Shown: positions 1 to 5,459, counted from the stretch's first letter. The stretch: 8,271 nucleotides of DNA from Pyrodictiaceae archaeon (GCA_027046105.1 JALTZQ010000256.1:1-8271); one strand, 5' to 3'. Notes: generated by a model from the letters alone, not told the origin. Numbers and translations: made by a program.

Positions 1-56
1 TCCTGGTTCTTGTCTGAACTAGAAGCCCCGGTCTTACCTTAGAGAGATGGGAAAGA

Positions 57-77
57 CTTATATAGGGGGTTTATAAG
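57..77 (-). promoter_or_regulatory. Leftward promoter with two TATA-like boxes
   Basis: Read on the minus strand, this stretch holds CTTATAAACC followed by CTATATAAG. The second is close to the CTTATATAAG box in front of argS. The outer hexamers (57-62 and 72-77) form an inverted repeat. It lies immediately 3' of the tRNA, so it should drive a leftward transcript starting near position 35-48 and running out of the window. The first 50 bases contain no ATG, GTG or TTG on the minus strand. The product is therefore either a stable RNA or an mRNA with a longer leader. The element is visible; its target is inferred. Confidence 0.5.
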
Positions 78-155
78 TGGCGGGCCCGCCGGGATTTGAA
101 CCCGGGATCTCCGGCTCCGAAGGCCGGCGCCCTATCCTGGCTAGGCTACGGGCCC
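78..155 (-). tRNA. tRNA-Arg (anticodon UCG), CCA encoded
   Basis: The minus strand folds into a complete cloverleaf. The 7-bp acceptor pairs GGGCCCG with CGGGCCC. U8-A9 is followed by a 4-bp D stem ending in a G-U pair, a CCGGC/GCCGG anticodon stem with loop CUUCGGA, a 5-base variable loop, and a T arm CCGGG-UUCAAAU-CCCGG. The discriminator is G73, and CCA is encoded at 80-78. Anticodon UCG reads the arginine codon CGA. A20 and C35, known arginine identity positions, are both present. No intron is seen. The gene starts 49 bases after the argS stop on the same strand. No good TATA box lies in that gap, so processing from an argS read-through transcript is likely. It would be charged by its neighbour's product. 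Confidence 0.97.
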
Positions 156-204
156 GCCTCTTTTCCCGATGTATTGTTTTGTCTGTGTTCTGGGTTTTTG
201 TTTC

Positions 205-2187
205 TTACATTCTTTCTATCGGTGTTATTCCTAGGATTTGTAGTGTGTTTGCTAGTATTTGTTTTGATACAGTTACGAGTGCTAGTTTTAGGTTTCTTTT
301 CTTGGGTTCTGGCTCGTTTACTGCGCTGTCGCCGCTTGCGTACCATTTGTTGAATATGTCTGCGAAGTTGTTTATGTAGGCTACAAGTATTTCGGGGCGT
401 TGTTCGTCTGCTGCTTTTGCGAAGATGTAAGGATATGTTAGAGCTTTTATTATTAAGGCTCTGCGGAGCTTGTTTTCGTTGACTGCTTGGTAGTTTATGT
501 TGTCCCAGTCTATGTCTATGTTTCTTTCCTTTGCTTTTGCTAGTATGTTTGCTGCGCGTGCATGTGTGTAGAGTATGTAGGGTGCACTGCTACGCTCGAA
601 GTTTAAGGCTTCTCTTATGTTAAATGTCATTGGCTTGGATGCTGATACTGAGACTAGTGCATACCTCACGGCTGCATGGCCTACTGTACGGGCTATCTTT
701 TCTTTCTCTTGTTCTGGCAGGTGTGGGCTTCGCTTCTCTACTTCCTCGCGTGCTAGTGCCACTGCTTGGGCTAGTAGCTCGTCTAGTGTTATGTAGCGTC
801 CTCTCCTGCCACTCATTCTCTGGCCTGGCAGGTGTACCATCTCGTATGCATAGTGTACTAGGTTTATTCCTTCATGGCGGTAGCCTAGGGCTATTAGTGC
901 TAGTCGTACTTGTAGCTGTTCTAGTCTTTGCTCAGCTGCTATGACGTTGTATACCCTATCTGCCTTGAATTCTTTGAACTTCTTTATTGTGTAGGCTATG
1001 TCTCTTGTTGTGTAGAGGGTTGTGCCATCGCTTCTCCTCAGTATTAGTGGCGGTACTTCATAGTCTTCGGGGAGACCTAGAGCTCTCCTTATGGCTGGGT
1101 CTGAGAGTAGGGGCTGTAGGTTTAGTGCGAGGGCGCCTTTGTGGGTTGTCTTGTAGGGGCTTTTCTCTGCCTTCTCTAGGATTTTCCCTACAAGGCTACT
1201 CCATGTTAAGTCGCTTTCCCAGTCCCACACCTCTGGAACTGCTGCAAGGTTCTCTAGAGTCTCGCGGAACCCCCTGAGGCATTCTTCGACTATGCTCCTG
1301 AATATCTTTACTATTTTCTCGTCTTCCCTGTACTCATACTTTCTCATTATGTCCTGGATATCCCTCTCGACATCACGGCTCTTTATCGCCTCGGCAATCT
1401 TGTCGAAGAGTGCAGGGTCGCGCTCTCGTAGCCTTGAAGCATCAGCTATGAGGCTGTCTAGCTCTCTCAGCTTCTCACGGTACTCCTCGTCTCTGCCCTC
1501 AAGCTTTAACCGCTCGAGCTGCCTCTTCAATGTCTCTATGTCGGCTAAAGTGTGTGTTATTGCGTACACTAGCCCTATGAAGTGATCTGGCTTAACACCT
1601 CTTGGAACCCCGTCTATGCCTGCCAGGAGAAAGCCATAAATCACGGTTGCTACCTGGCGCCCCATATCATCTATATAGAAGCGTGTCTGGACAATGTGGC
1701 CACGAGCACGGAGAAGACGGGCTAGGGTATCGCCTAGACTGGCATTACGCGCATGACCTATATGTAAGGGATGGACCGGGTTGGCACTAGTATGCTCTAC
1801 TATGATACGGAGAGGGTTCTCAGTCTTAACGAGACCGAATTCCTCTCCCTCGCTTAGATAGGTCTCAAATACGGCCTTGGCAGCTTCGATAGCGTCTATT
1901 TTGATGTTAAGGTAGCCACGCACAAACTCTACACTTGTCACAACCCTGTTCTCTCGGAGCTTAGCAGAGACACTATTCACGAGTTCATGGGGATCCATTC
2001 TATGTGTACGTGCAAAGCGTACTATTGGTACCCCGTAATCACCCAGTTCTGGGCTCGGACTCTCGGAGACCACATACTCTACAGACTTCTCATCAATAGA
2101 GGCCCCGCGATTACTCAATACTGCAGCTACGGCCTTGGCCAATAATCTTTGAGGCGTGTACTCATAGAGCACACGGTTTGTATACAT
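205..2187 (-). CDS. argS: Arginyl-tRNA synthetase
   Basis: This is a class I synthetase that attaches arginine to tRNA-Arg in the cytoplasm, using ATP. The 660-residue product is full length for the family. Residues about 1-110 form the N-terminal Add1 domain that recognises the tRNA D-loop. EHTSANP (131-137) is followed by the HIGH motif HIGHARNASLGD (142-153). YIDDMGRQ is at 171-178. MSGRRGRY (458-465) stands in for KMSKS, as is usual in archaeal ArgRS. Residues about 535-660 are the helical DALR anticodon-binding domain, ending in an ArgRS-type ITPIERM tail. The ATG at 2187 is preceded by GGAGG at 2203-2199 and a strong TATA box. tRNA-Arg follows immediately. Third-position base use drifts strongly from the 5' to the 3' half (see findings). 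The identification is secure. Confidence 0.98.
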   Translation of the reverse strand: MYTNRVLYEYTPQRLLAKAVAAVLSNRGASIDEKSVEYVVSESPSPELGDYGVPIVRFARTHRMDPHELVNSVSAKLRENRVVTSVEFVRGYLNIKIDAIEAAKAVFETYLSEGEEFGLVKTENPLRIIVEHTSANPVHPLHIGHARNASLGDTLARLLRARGHIVQTRFYIDDMGRQVATVIYGFLLAGIDGVPRGVKPDHFIGLVYAITHTLADIETLKRQLERLKLEGRDEEYREKLRELDSLIADASRLRERDPALFDKIAEAIKSRDVERDIQDIMRKYEYREDEKIVKIFRSIVEECLRGFRETLENLAAVPEVWDWESDLTWSSLVGKILEKAEKSPYKTTHKGALALNLQPLLSDPAIRRALGLPEDYEVPPLILRRSDGTTLYTTRDIAYTIKKFKEFKADRVYNVIAAEQRLEQLQVRLALIALGYRHEGINLVHYAYEMVHLPGQRMSGRRGRYITLDELLAQAVALAREEVEKRSPHLPEQEKEKIARTVGHAAVRYALVSVSASKPMTFNIREALNFERSSAPYILYTHARAANILAKAKERNIDIDWDNINYQAVNENKLRRALIIKALTYPYIFAKAADEQRPEILVAYINNFADIFNKWYASGDSAVNEPEPKKRNLKLALVTVSKQILANTLQILGITPIERM

Positions 2188-2196
2188 ACCTTTAAC

Positions 2197-2237
2197 CGCC
2201 TCCCCTAGGCCTTAGCTACACCAAGACCTTATATAAG
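2197..2237 (-). promoter_or_regulatory. argS promoter and ribosome binding site
   Basis: A perfect palindromic TATA box CTTATATAAG sits at 2237-2228. Transcription would start about 25 bases on, near 2206. That leaves a leader of roughly 19 bases containing GGAGG at 2203-2199, 11 bases before the ATG. The arrangement supports the chosen argS start. It is seen directly; the start site is inferred from the usual archaeal TATA spacing. Confidence 0.7.
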
Positions 2238-2370
2238 CCATAAGCCGCCCGCATAGACTCACAGCACCACCTAATATAAAGGCCGTGTAGACAAAGTAAC
2301 ATCGGGTAGCCTGAGGTAAAAGGTTCTAAGAATACTAGAGAACACTAAGAATAATTATTTTCATGTATCC

Positions 2371-2429
2371 ATGAGGATCTAGACGGGGGCCGAGTACTTG
2401 GGAGCTATGAGGACAACCCTGGATACCGA
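2371..2429 (+). ncRNA. Candidate C/D-box guide sRNA with variant boxes
   Basis: Two copies of ATGAGGA (2371-2377 and 2407-2413) are each followed by exactly 12 bases and then CCGA (2390-2393 and 2426-2429). This is the order and guide length of an archaeal C/D sRNA: C box, 12-base guide, D' box, C' box, 12-base guide, D box. Canonical boxes are RUGAUGA and CUGA. Here the U of the C box and the U of the D box, which form the U-U pair of the kink-turn, are replaced by G and C. A Watson-Crick pair therefore replaces it in both motifs, and the tandem G-A pairs are kept. Such RNAs bind L7Ae, Nop5 and fibrillarin and direct 2'-O-methylation. Weak points are the 13-base D'-C' spacer (usually 3-6), no clear terminal stem, no obvious own TATA box, and no rRNA or tRNA target that I could recognise. 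Confidence 0.5.
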
Positions 2430-2451
2430 TTAAAAGAATATAAGACCACTA

Positions 2452-2778
2452 TTATTGCGATTCCTCTGACGCCTTAAGTGCCTCTATGAGCTTGTAGACA
2501 GCTGTTTCAGCATCCAATCCTTTCACTCTAACCCTCTTAGAGCGCGACCTAACGCCATATACTATCTCTATACTACGCGTCTGTACACCAAGCACCCTAG
2601 ATAAGTACCTTACCAGGCTAGCGTTGGCCCTACCCTCAATAGGTGGCTCCTCGGTATAGAACACTAGCTCACCAGCTTCAAGTCTAAGTCCTGTAAACCT
2701 AGAGTCAGGCTTAACGAAGACTATGATGTCCACGAAATCTCTTCCTTCTAGTACATGTTTCTTTACAGCTTCATACAA
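2452..2778 (-). CDS. DUF167 (YggU/UPF0235) family protein
   Basis: This is a small cytosolic protein of about 108 residues, a normal family length. The diagnostic block runs from PPIEGRANASLVRYLSRVL through SIEIVYGVRSRSKRVRVKG and matches the family pattern PPVEGKAN...FLGV...V.IVSG..SR.K...I.G. The biochemical role of the family is unknown. An in-frame TTG exists at 2796, but AGGAGG at 2793-2788 lies 9 bases before TTG 2778. A TATA-like box at 2832-2823 predicts transcription from about 2802. TTG 2778 is therefore the better start, and the upstream TTG would sit in the leader. The gene is divergent from the CBS-domain gene. The family call is firm; the start is inferred. Confidence 0.88.
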   Translation of the reverse strand: MYEAVKKHVLEGRDFVDIIVFVKPDSRFTGLRLEAGELVFYTEEPPIEGRANASLVRYLSRVLGVQTRSIEIVYGVRSRSKRVRVKGLDAETAVYKLIEALKASEESQ

Positions 2779-2796
2779 GTCTTCTCGCCTCCTCAA

Positions 2797-2854
2797 ACTA
2801 TAGTAGGAAAGGAGGGTAGGAGTTAATTATTAGTCTTAGCACATTGTGTCAGAT
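2797..2854. promoter_or_regulatory. Divergent promoter, DUF167 gene / CBS gene
   Basis: The near-symmetric A+T block TTAATTATTA (2823-2832) can act as a TATA box both ways. Leftward it predicts a start near 2802, giving a 24-base leader with AGGAGG before TTG 2778. Rightward it predicts a start near 2854, which coincides with an ATG at 2855. That ATG would be the expected leaderless start of the CBS gene if its reading frame were intact. The box is visible; its use in both directions is inferred. Confidence 0.5.
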
Positions 2855-2871
2855 ATGTCGGGTGTCCCTCA

Positions 2872-3678
2872 CTGACAAAACGTTTTTACGAAGTTGTACG
2901 TCCCTCAGCCAGTATAGCAAAGACTATTAGGCTCTTAGCTACTAGAGGAATTGGTCATGCAGCTATTGTGAATGATGATGGTGCACTTGAAGCCGTTGTC
3001 TCTGTTAAAGATATAGCAACACACATTGTTAAGGCTTTCGAAGAAGCTGGAGAAGTAGAAAGGTTTGACTTAAGACCTCTTCTAGACACACCTGTGATAG
3101 AAGTTGCAAGTAAGCCTCCACTTGTTACTCGGTTAGGTGATAGGAGACAATGTGCTCTCATAATGACTACGAGAAGGGTAGGCTTCCTACCCGTAGTTAA
3201 TGATGAAGGGAGAATGATTGATGCATGTACAGAACTTGAATATGCTCTCTACCTGCTAGATGACAGTAGGCTAGCGCGATGTTATGCTTCACATAACATA
3301 GTTTTTGGCGAGCCAGCTGAGCCTCTTATTGAGAGTCTTGGGCGGATGTTGGAACTACAATTTAGAAGACTCCCAATAAAATATAGTGATGAATACTACA
3401 TTGTGACTATGAACACCCTCCTCCACGCAATAGTTAAGGATGCGCAAACAGATGTACTATTAAGAGAAGCTCTCCATTATGCTGCCCCCGCACCAAGATT
3501 AGACTATGAAACGACGACTCTCTCAATAGCAGCCGAGATCATATTTGCAAGCCCCGAGCATGCCATATTGCTTGTCGACGACTCTGGAAGCCCTAGAGCC
3601 ATAATGACTGAGAGAGACCTCGTGGTAAGCTATGTCGATAAGATCAATGGTGTGTATTCATGCCCCAAGAGACGCTAG
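2872..3678 (+). CDS. Four-CBS-repeat protein, start codon abnormal
   Basis: The protein carries two tandem CBS pairs, which usually bind adenine nucleotides or SAM and act as a sensor. Approximate repeats, counting from CTG 2872: 5-50 (VVRPSAS...GIGHAAIVNDDGALEAVVSVKDI), 74-130 (RVGFLPVVNDEGRMIDACT), 139-189 and 200-258 (HAILLVDDSGSPRAIMTERDL). The first orthodox start, GTG 2968, would cut the first repeat in half. The in-frame sequence upstream of it is clearly CBS-like yet offers no ATG, GTG or TTG back to a stop at 2824. I therefore place the limit at the only near-start, CTG 2872. An ATG at 2855, correctly spaced from a TATA box, would enter this frame if one base were added in the CCC run at 2866-2868. 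The choices are frameshift mutation, sequence error or unusual initiation. The 3' end overlaps a small membrane ORF. Confidence 0.82.
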   Translation: MTKRFYEVVRPSASIAKTIRLLATRGIGHAAIVNDDGALEAVVSVKDIATHIVKAFEEAGEVERFDLRPLLDTPVIEVASKPPLVTRLGDRRQCALIMTTRRVGFLPVVNDEGRMIDACTELEYALYLLDDSRLARCYASHNIVFGEPAEPLIESLGRMLELQFRRLPIKYSDEYYIVTMNTLLHAIVKDAQTDVLLREALHYAAPAPRLDYETTTLSIAAEIIFASPEHAILLVDDSGSPRAIMTERDLVVSYVDKINGVYSCPKRR

Positions 3679-3809
3679 CAGCAATTATTCTCGCATTACT
3701 CAGCATAGCATATATCCTATTAGCCAGGATAGTTTGCACGGTGAGAAGAAATGCTACCCAGCGAGGAGGAAGGAAAGAACGAAGCCAAAAAGAAATACTA
3801 CATAGATGA
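3660..3809 (+). CDS. Possible 49-aa single-helix membrane protein
   Basis: ATG 3660 opens a 49-codon frame ending in TGA at 3807-3809. Residues about 6-26 (LAAIILALLSIAYILLARI core) form one strongly hydrophobic helix. The tail from residue 29 is rich in Arg and Lys, predicting an N-out, C-in single-pass protein. GGTG at 3649-3652, eight bases ahead, could serve as ribosome binding site. It overlaps the CBS gene by 19 bases and the DUF2283 gene by 59 bases, each in another frame. This is compatible with translational coupling, but heavy overlap also raises the chance of a spurious frame. I recognise no family. If real, it may anchor or partner the CBS protein; that is conjecture. Confidence 0.42.
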   Translation: MPQETLAAIILALLSIAYILLARIVCTVRRNATQRGGRKERSQKEILHR

Positions 3810-3996
3810 TGTAGAGAAAATAGTGTTTGAATACGACAAGCAAAGTGATATACTGTATATACACTTTGCTGACCCAAGCGAGGACGCTGAAGAAGCCTTA
3901 ATGACTGAAAACGAAATCATAATTCGTATCAAAGGTGAGCGCATTCTAAGCATGACAATACTAGACTTCTCAAAGAAGAGTGGTTATCAGTGCTAA
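3751..3996 (+). CDS. DUF2283 family protein
   Basis: This is a small soluble protein of 81 residues. The family core YDKQSDILYIHF (residues 28-39) followed by ENEIIIRIKGERILSMTILDFS (residues 53-74) matches the DUF2283 pattern YD.eaD.LYI.f ... de.g.ivgieIld. Its biochemical role is unknown. The first 20 residues are a charged extension rich in Glu and Lys. The ATG is preceded by GGTGAG at 3740-3745 with a 5-base gap, an adequate archaeal ribosome binding site, which fixes the start. It is the last gene of the plus-strand cluster after the CBS gene and the small membrane ORF. No T-run terminator follows directly. Confidence 0.85.
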   Translation: MLPSEEEGKNEAKKKYYIDDVEKIVFEYDKQSDILYIHFADPSEDAEEALMTENEIIIRIKGERILSMTILDFSKKSGYQC

Positions 3997-4204
3997 GTAC
4001 CTGGAAATGCTGTGAAGTGCCTCAGAGGCGGCCGCGACTTCTTCACGGCCCTTAGGGGCTCAAGTGAAACACGGTTCTTCATAGGCTGCATGGCTAAGAT
4101 GACTTCGCCTAATGCTGCTACATAAAATACTCAACTTAATAAGCAGTAATAAGATATAAGACAATTATTACCTACATTATATAGACTATGAATCAAGGAG
4201 GAAG
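3997..4204. other. Gap with G+C-rich fold-prone core
   Basis: No gene is recognised between the convergent DUF2283 and arginine decarboxylase genes. The left part (about 4012-4068) is much richer in G+C than its surroundings and contains a GCGGCCGC palindrome (4029-4036). It can form a hairpin: TTCAC (4042-4046) pairs with GTGAA (4064-4068), and GGCCC pairs with GGGCT around a TTAG loop, with CAA bulged. Alternatively GTGAAG (4012-4017) pairs with CTTCAC (4041-4046). Frames are open on both strands: 37 codons from GTG 4012 on plus, and 32 codons from ATG 4091 to 3993 on minus. Neither resembles a family I know. The right part (4126-4204) is A+T-rich with TATA-like strings and an AAGGAGG (4195-4201) that precedes no usable frame. 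Confidence 0.4.
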
Positions 4205-4657
4205 TTAACGCTTATCCCTATCCGTAGCATTGGGTATGCTACTACGATCAGCATAGTGTACCTTGTAGAATTTCGGCTTTAGTCTTGACACAATATAGTT
4301 AAATGCCTTCCATGGATCGCCTTTTTCGCCACAAGTATAGACATCAACTGTTGCATAACTATAATCAGGCCATGTGTGTAGTGATATGTGACTCTCTAAT
4401 ACGAGTGCTATTACTGAGATTCCGCCATGGAATCCTTCAATAATCCAAGTTTTCACCTCTAGCAAATGCATATTAGCTATCTCAGCGGCTTTGCGTACAG
4501 TCTCCTCAAGAAACTTCTTATCCCATAGTAACTCCCTCTTCACACCATAGAGATTGCCGTAGACATGCCTACCAACAATGTAGTCTTCACTACTAACATC
4601 TTTAGCATCTACGCCTATACCAGCCCTACTAACCTCCTTCCTCTCTGAAATGACCAT
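4205..4657 (-). CDS. Pyruvoyl arginine decarboxylase proenzyme (SpeD-like)
   Basis: Member of the AdoMet decarboxylase superfamily. The proenzyme cleaves itself between Glu88 and Ser89 (LE-SHISLHTWP), turning Ser89 into the pyruvoyl cofactor. His94 and Cys109 lie 5 and 20 residues after it, as in bacterial SpeD. In Crenarchaeota one paralogue of this fold became an arginine decarboxylase making agmatine for putrescine synthesis. The GRHVYGNLYG start, the VYTCGEKGDPWKAFNYIV block and the YADRSS end resemble that paralogue more than AdoMet decarboxylase, whose C-terminus differs. This is from memory, so AdoMet decarboxylase remains possible. I prefer ATG 4657 (150 residues) to GTG 4666 because GAGGTG at 4669-4664 lies 6 bases ahead and overlaps the GTG. 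The leader appears structured. Confidence 0.9.
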   Translation of the reverse strand: MVISERKEVSRAGIGVDAKDVSSEDYIVGRHVYGNLYGVKRELLWDKKFLEETVRKAAEIANMHLLEVKTWIIEGFHGGISVIALVLESHISLHTWPDYSYATVDVYTCGEKGDPWKAFNYIVSRLKPKFYKVHYADRSSIPNATDRDKR

Positions 4658-4738
4658 TGTAACCACCTCTTACATGGTATTAGCAGGTGATAAGGTTACC
4701 TCCTCACTTAGGAGGGCACTATATGAGTGTTTTTAAGG
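4658..4738 (-). promoter_or_regulatory. Arginine decarboxylase promoter and structured leader
   Basis: On the minus strand a TATA-like CTTAAAAAC (4737-4729) or CATATAG (4725-4719) is followed by a perfect inverted repeat, CCTCCT-AAGTG-AGGAGG (4715-4699), near the predicted start site. Downstream, GTAAC (4699-4695) can pair with GTTAC (4663-4659), and CACCT (4689-4685) with AGGTG (4668-4664). The latter is the ribosome binding site of the gene, so the fold would hide it. The inverted repeat could be a DNA operator or an RNA hairpin. A minimal ATG-TAA lies in the loop. Pairings are visible; regulation is inferred. Confidence 0.45.
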
Positions 4739-4773
4739 TTTGTGCTAAGAGGAAAATAGCTTAGATTAACTTT

Positions 4774-4998
4774 TTAACACTTATACCCCTCAACCTCAAG
4801 GTTAAGCCTTTCAGCTAGCCTACACACCTCTTCCTTCGGCACAACAGCTATCTCCCCATTTTCTCCCTGTAGTATTGCTATACCTTCAACAACCTTTACC
4901 TTAAACCTCGTCTTCCTCCATGGTCTCGCTAAGAGGAGTAAGTTTGAGTGTTGAAAATCAGCTTCTTTCATTGTAAGTAAGGGTTTTTCTCGCGCCAA
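4774..4998 (-). CDS. Hypothetical 74-aa protein
   Basis: I do not recognise a family. The product is small, soluble and basic in its middle part (RPWRKTRFKVKVV, residues 26-38). An alternating hydrophobic segment that looks like beta strands follows (VEGIAILQGENGEIAVV, 38-54), then an amphipathic helix (PKEEVCRLAERLNLEV, 55-70). Two cysteines are present, C59 and the C-terminal residue. The start is uncertain: TTG 4998 gives 74 residues, while ATG 4971 gives 65; neither has a convincing ribosome binding site. It is flanked by same-strand genes but separated upstream from the winged-helix gene by 77 bases with a T-run terminator, so it probably has its own promoter. Codon use is like its neighbours, which favours a real gene. 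Confidence 0.6.
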   Translation of the reverse strand: MAREKPLLTMKEADFQHSNLLLLARPWRKTRFKVKVVEGIAILQGENGEIAVVPKEEVCRLAERLNLEVEGYKC

Positions 4999-5063
4999 AC
5001 CCTTAACCCTAATCTAGTATGAGCCTAAAACGGAAAAAGAGGTTTAGGATTAACGTTACAATT

Positions 5064-5068
5064 AAAAA
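5064..5068 (-). terminator. T5 terminator after small winged-helix gene
   Basis: A run of five T residues on the minus strand begins 8 bases beyond the TAG stop at 5078-5076. It lies in an A+T-rich context without a hairpin, typical of archaeal termination. Confidence 0.5.
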
Positions 5069-5075
5069 TGTTTTG

Positions 5076-5459
5076 CTAGTTGTGGCTTACTGTGCTCATC
5101 TTTTTCCTACGCTTGCCCGCATAATAGTATGAGCTTATCTCCAATGATATAGCCTCGCGTAGTGCCCGCTTACGCCTCCGCTCCTCAAGTTCTTCAACAA
5201 CTCCAGGCATATCTGGTGTAGCATACCTACTACCTCTTAAATCGACAACTAATCCTTCTCTGCGCAATTTGCTAAGAGCTTTACGTAACCTATCCTCGCC
5301 TGCAATACCGCTGAAAGCTTCACGAAGCTCCTGCCACGTTACTGGCCGTCCTTTATTGCGTATATACTTGTAGACTAACTCTACTAGCTCCTCGTCTGTT
5401 GGGGCCTTCATTACTACGAGTTCCTCGTCTTCATAAAGTACCTTTAGATCTACACTCAT
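5076..5459 (-). CDS. Small winged-helix DNA-binding protein
   Basis: This 127-residue protein has a central winged helix-turn-helix. Helix 1 is about residues 22-36 (DEELVELVYKYIRNKG), then TWQELREAF (41-49), a recognition helix about 54-68 (EDRLRKALSKLRREGL), and the wing LVVDLRGSRYATP (70-82). A basic coiled stretch follows (EELEERRRKRALREA, 89-103) with an RRKK tail, suited to DNA contact or dimerisation. Residues 1-20 are a short acidic lead. Specific targets are unknown. The ATG at 5459 lies about 3 bases after the start site predicted from GTTATAAC at 5491-5484, so translation is probably leaderless. A perfect inverted repeat covers the start codon, suggesting self-regulation. The fold is read from pattern, not from a named family match. 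Confidence 0.75.
   Translation of the reverse strand: MSVDLKVLYEDEELVVMKAPTDEELVELVYKYIRNKGRPVTWQELREAFSGIAGEDRLRKALSKLRREGLVVDLRGSRYATPDMPGVVEELEERRRKRALREAISLEISSYYYAGKRRKKMSTVSHN

Noticed and set aside
1..42. Open plus-strand frame of 13 codons ending in TAG at 40-42, possibly the end of a gene entering from the left
   Set aside because: Thirteen codons without a stop is expected by chance, and the strong leftward promoter just beyond argues for a minus-strand gene.
77..379. Plus-strand frames over the tRNA and argS 3' end
   Set aside because: They run antisense through a tRNA and the conserved DALR domain of argS; they stay open because the argS 3' half is depleted of G and T on its coding strand.
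2326..2353. Direct repeat CTAAGAATA at 2326-2334 and 2345-2353
   Set aside because: Two short A+T-rich copies only, with no further copies or element structure; not a CRISPR or insertion mark.
4012..4068. Right end of an IS200/IS605-type element or its guide-like RNA
   Set aside because: A hairpin alone is too little; there is no TnpB catalytic motif, no left end and no second copy in the window.
4188..4208. Plus-strand ATG with nearby AAGGAGG and a TATA-like string
   Set aside because: The frame is only six codons (MNQGGS) and the AAGGAGG comes after the ATG, so no gene is supported.
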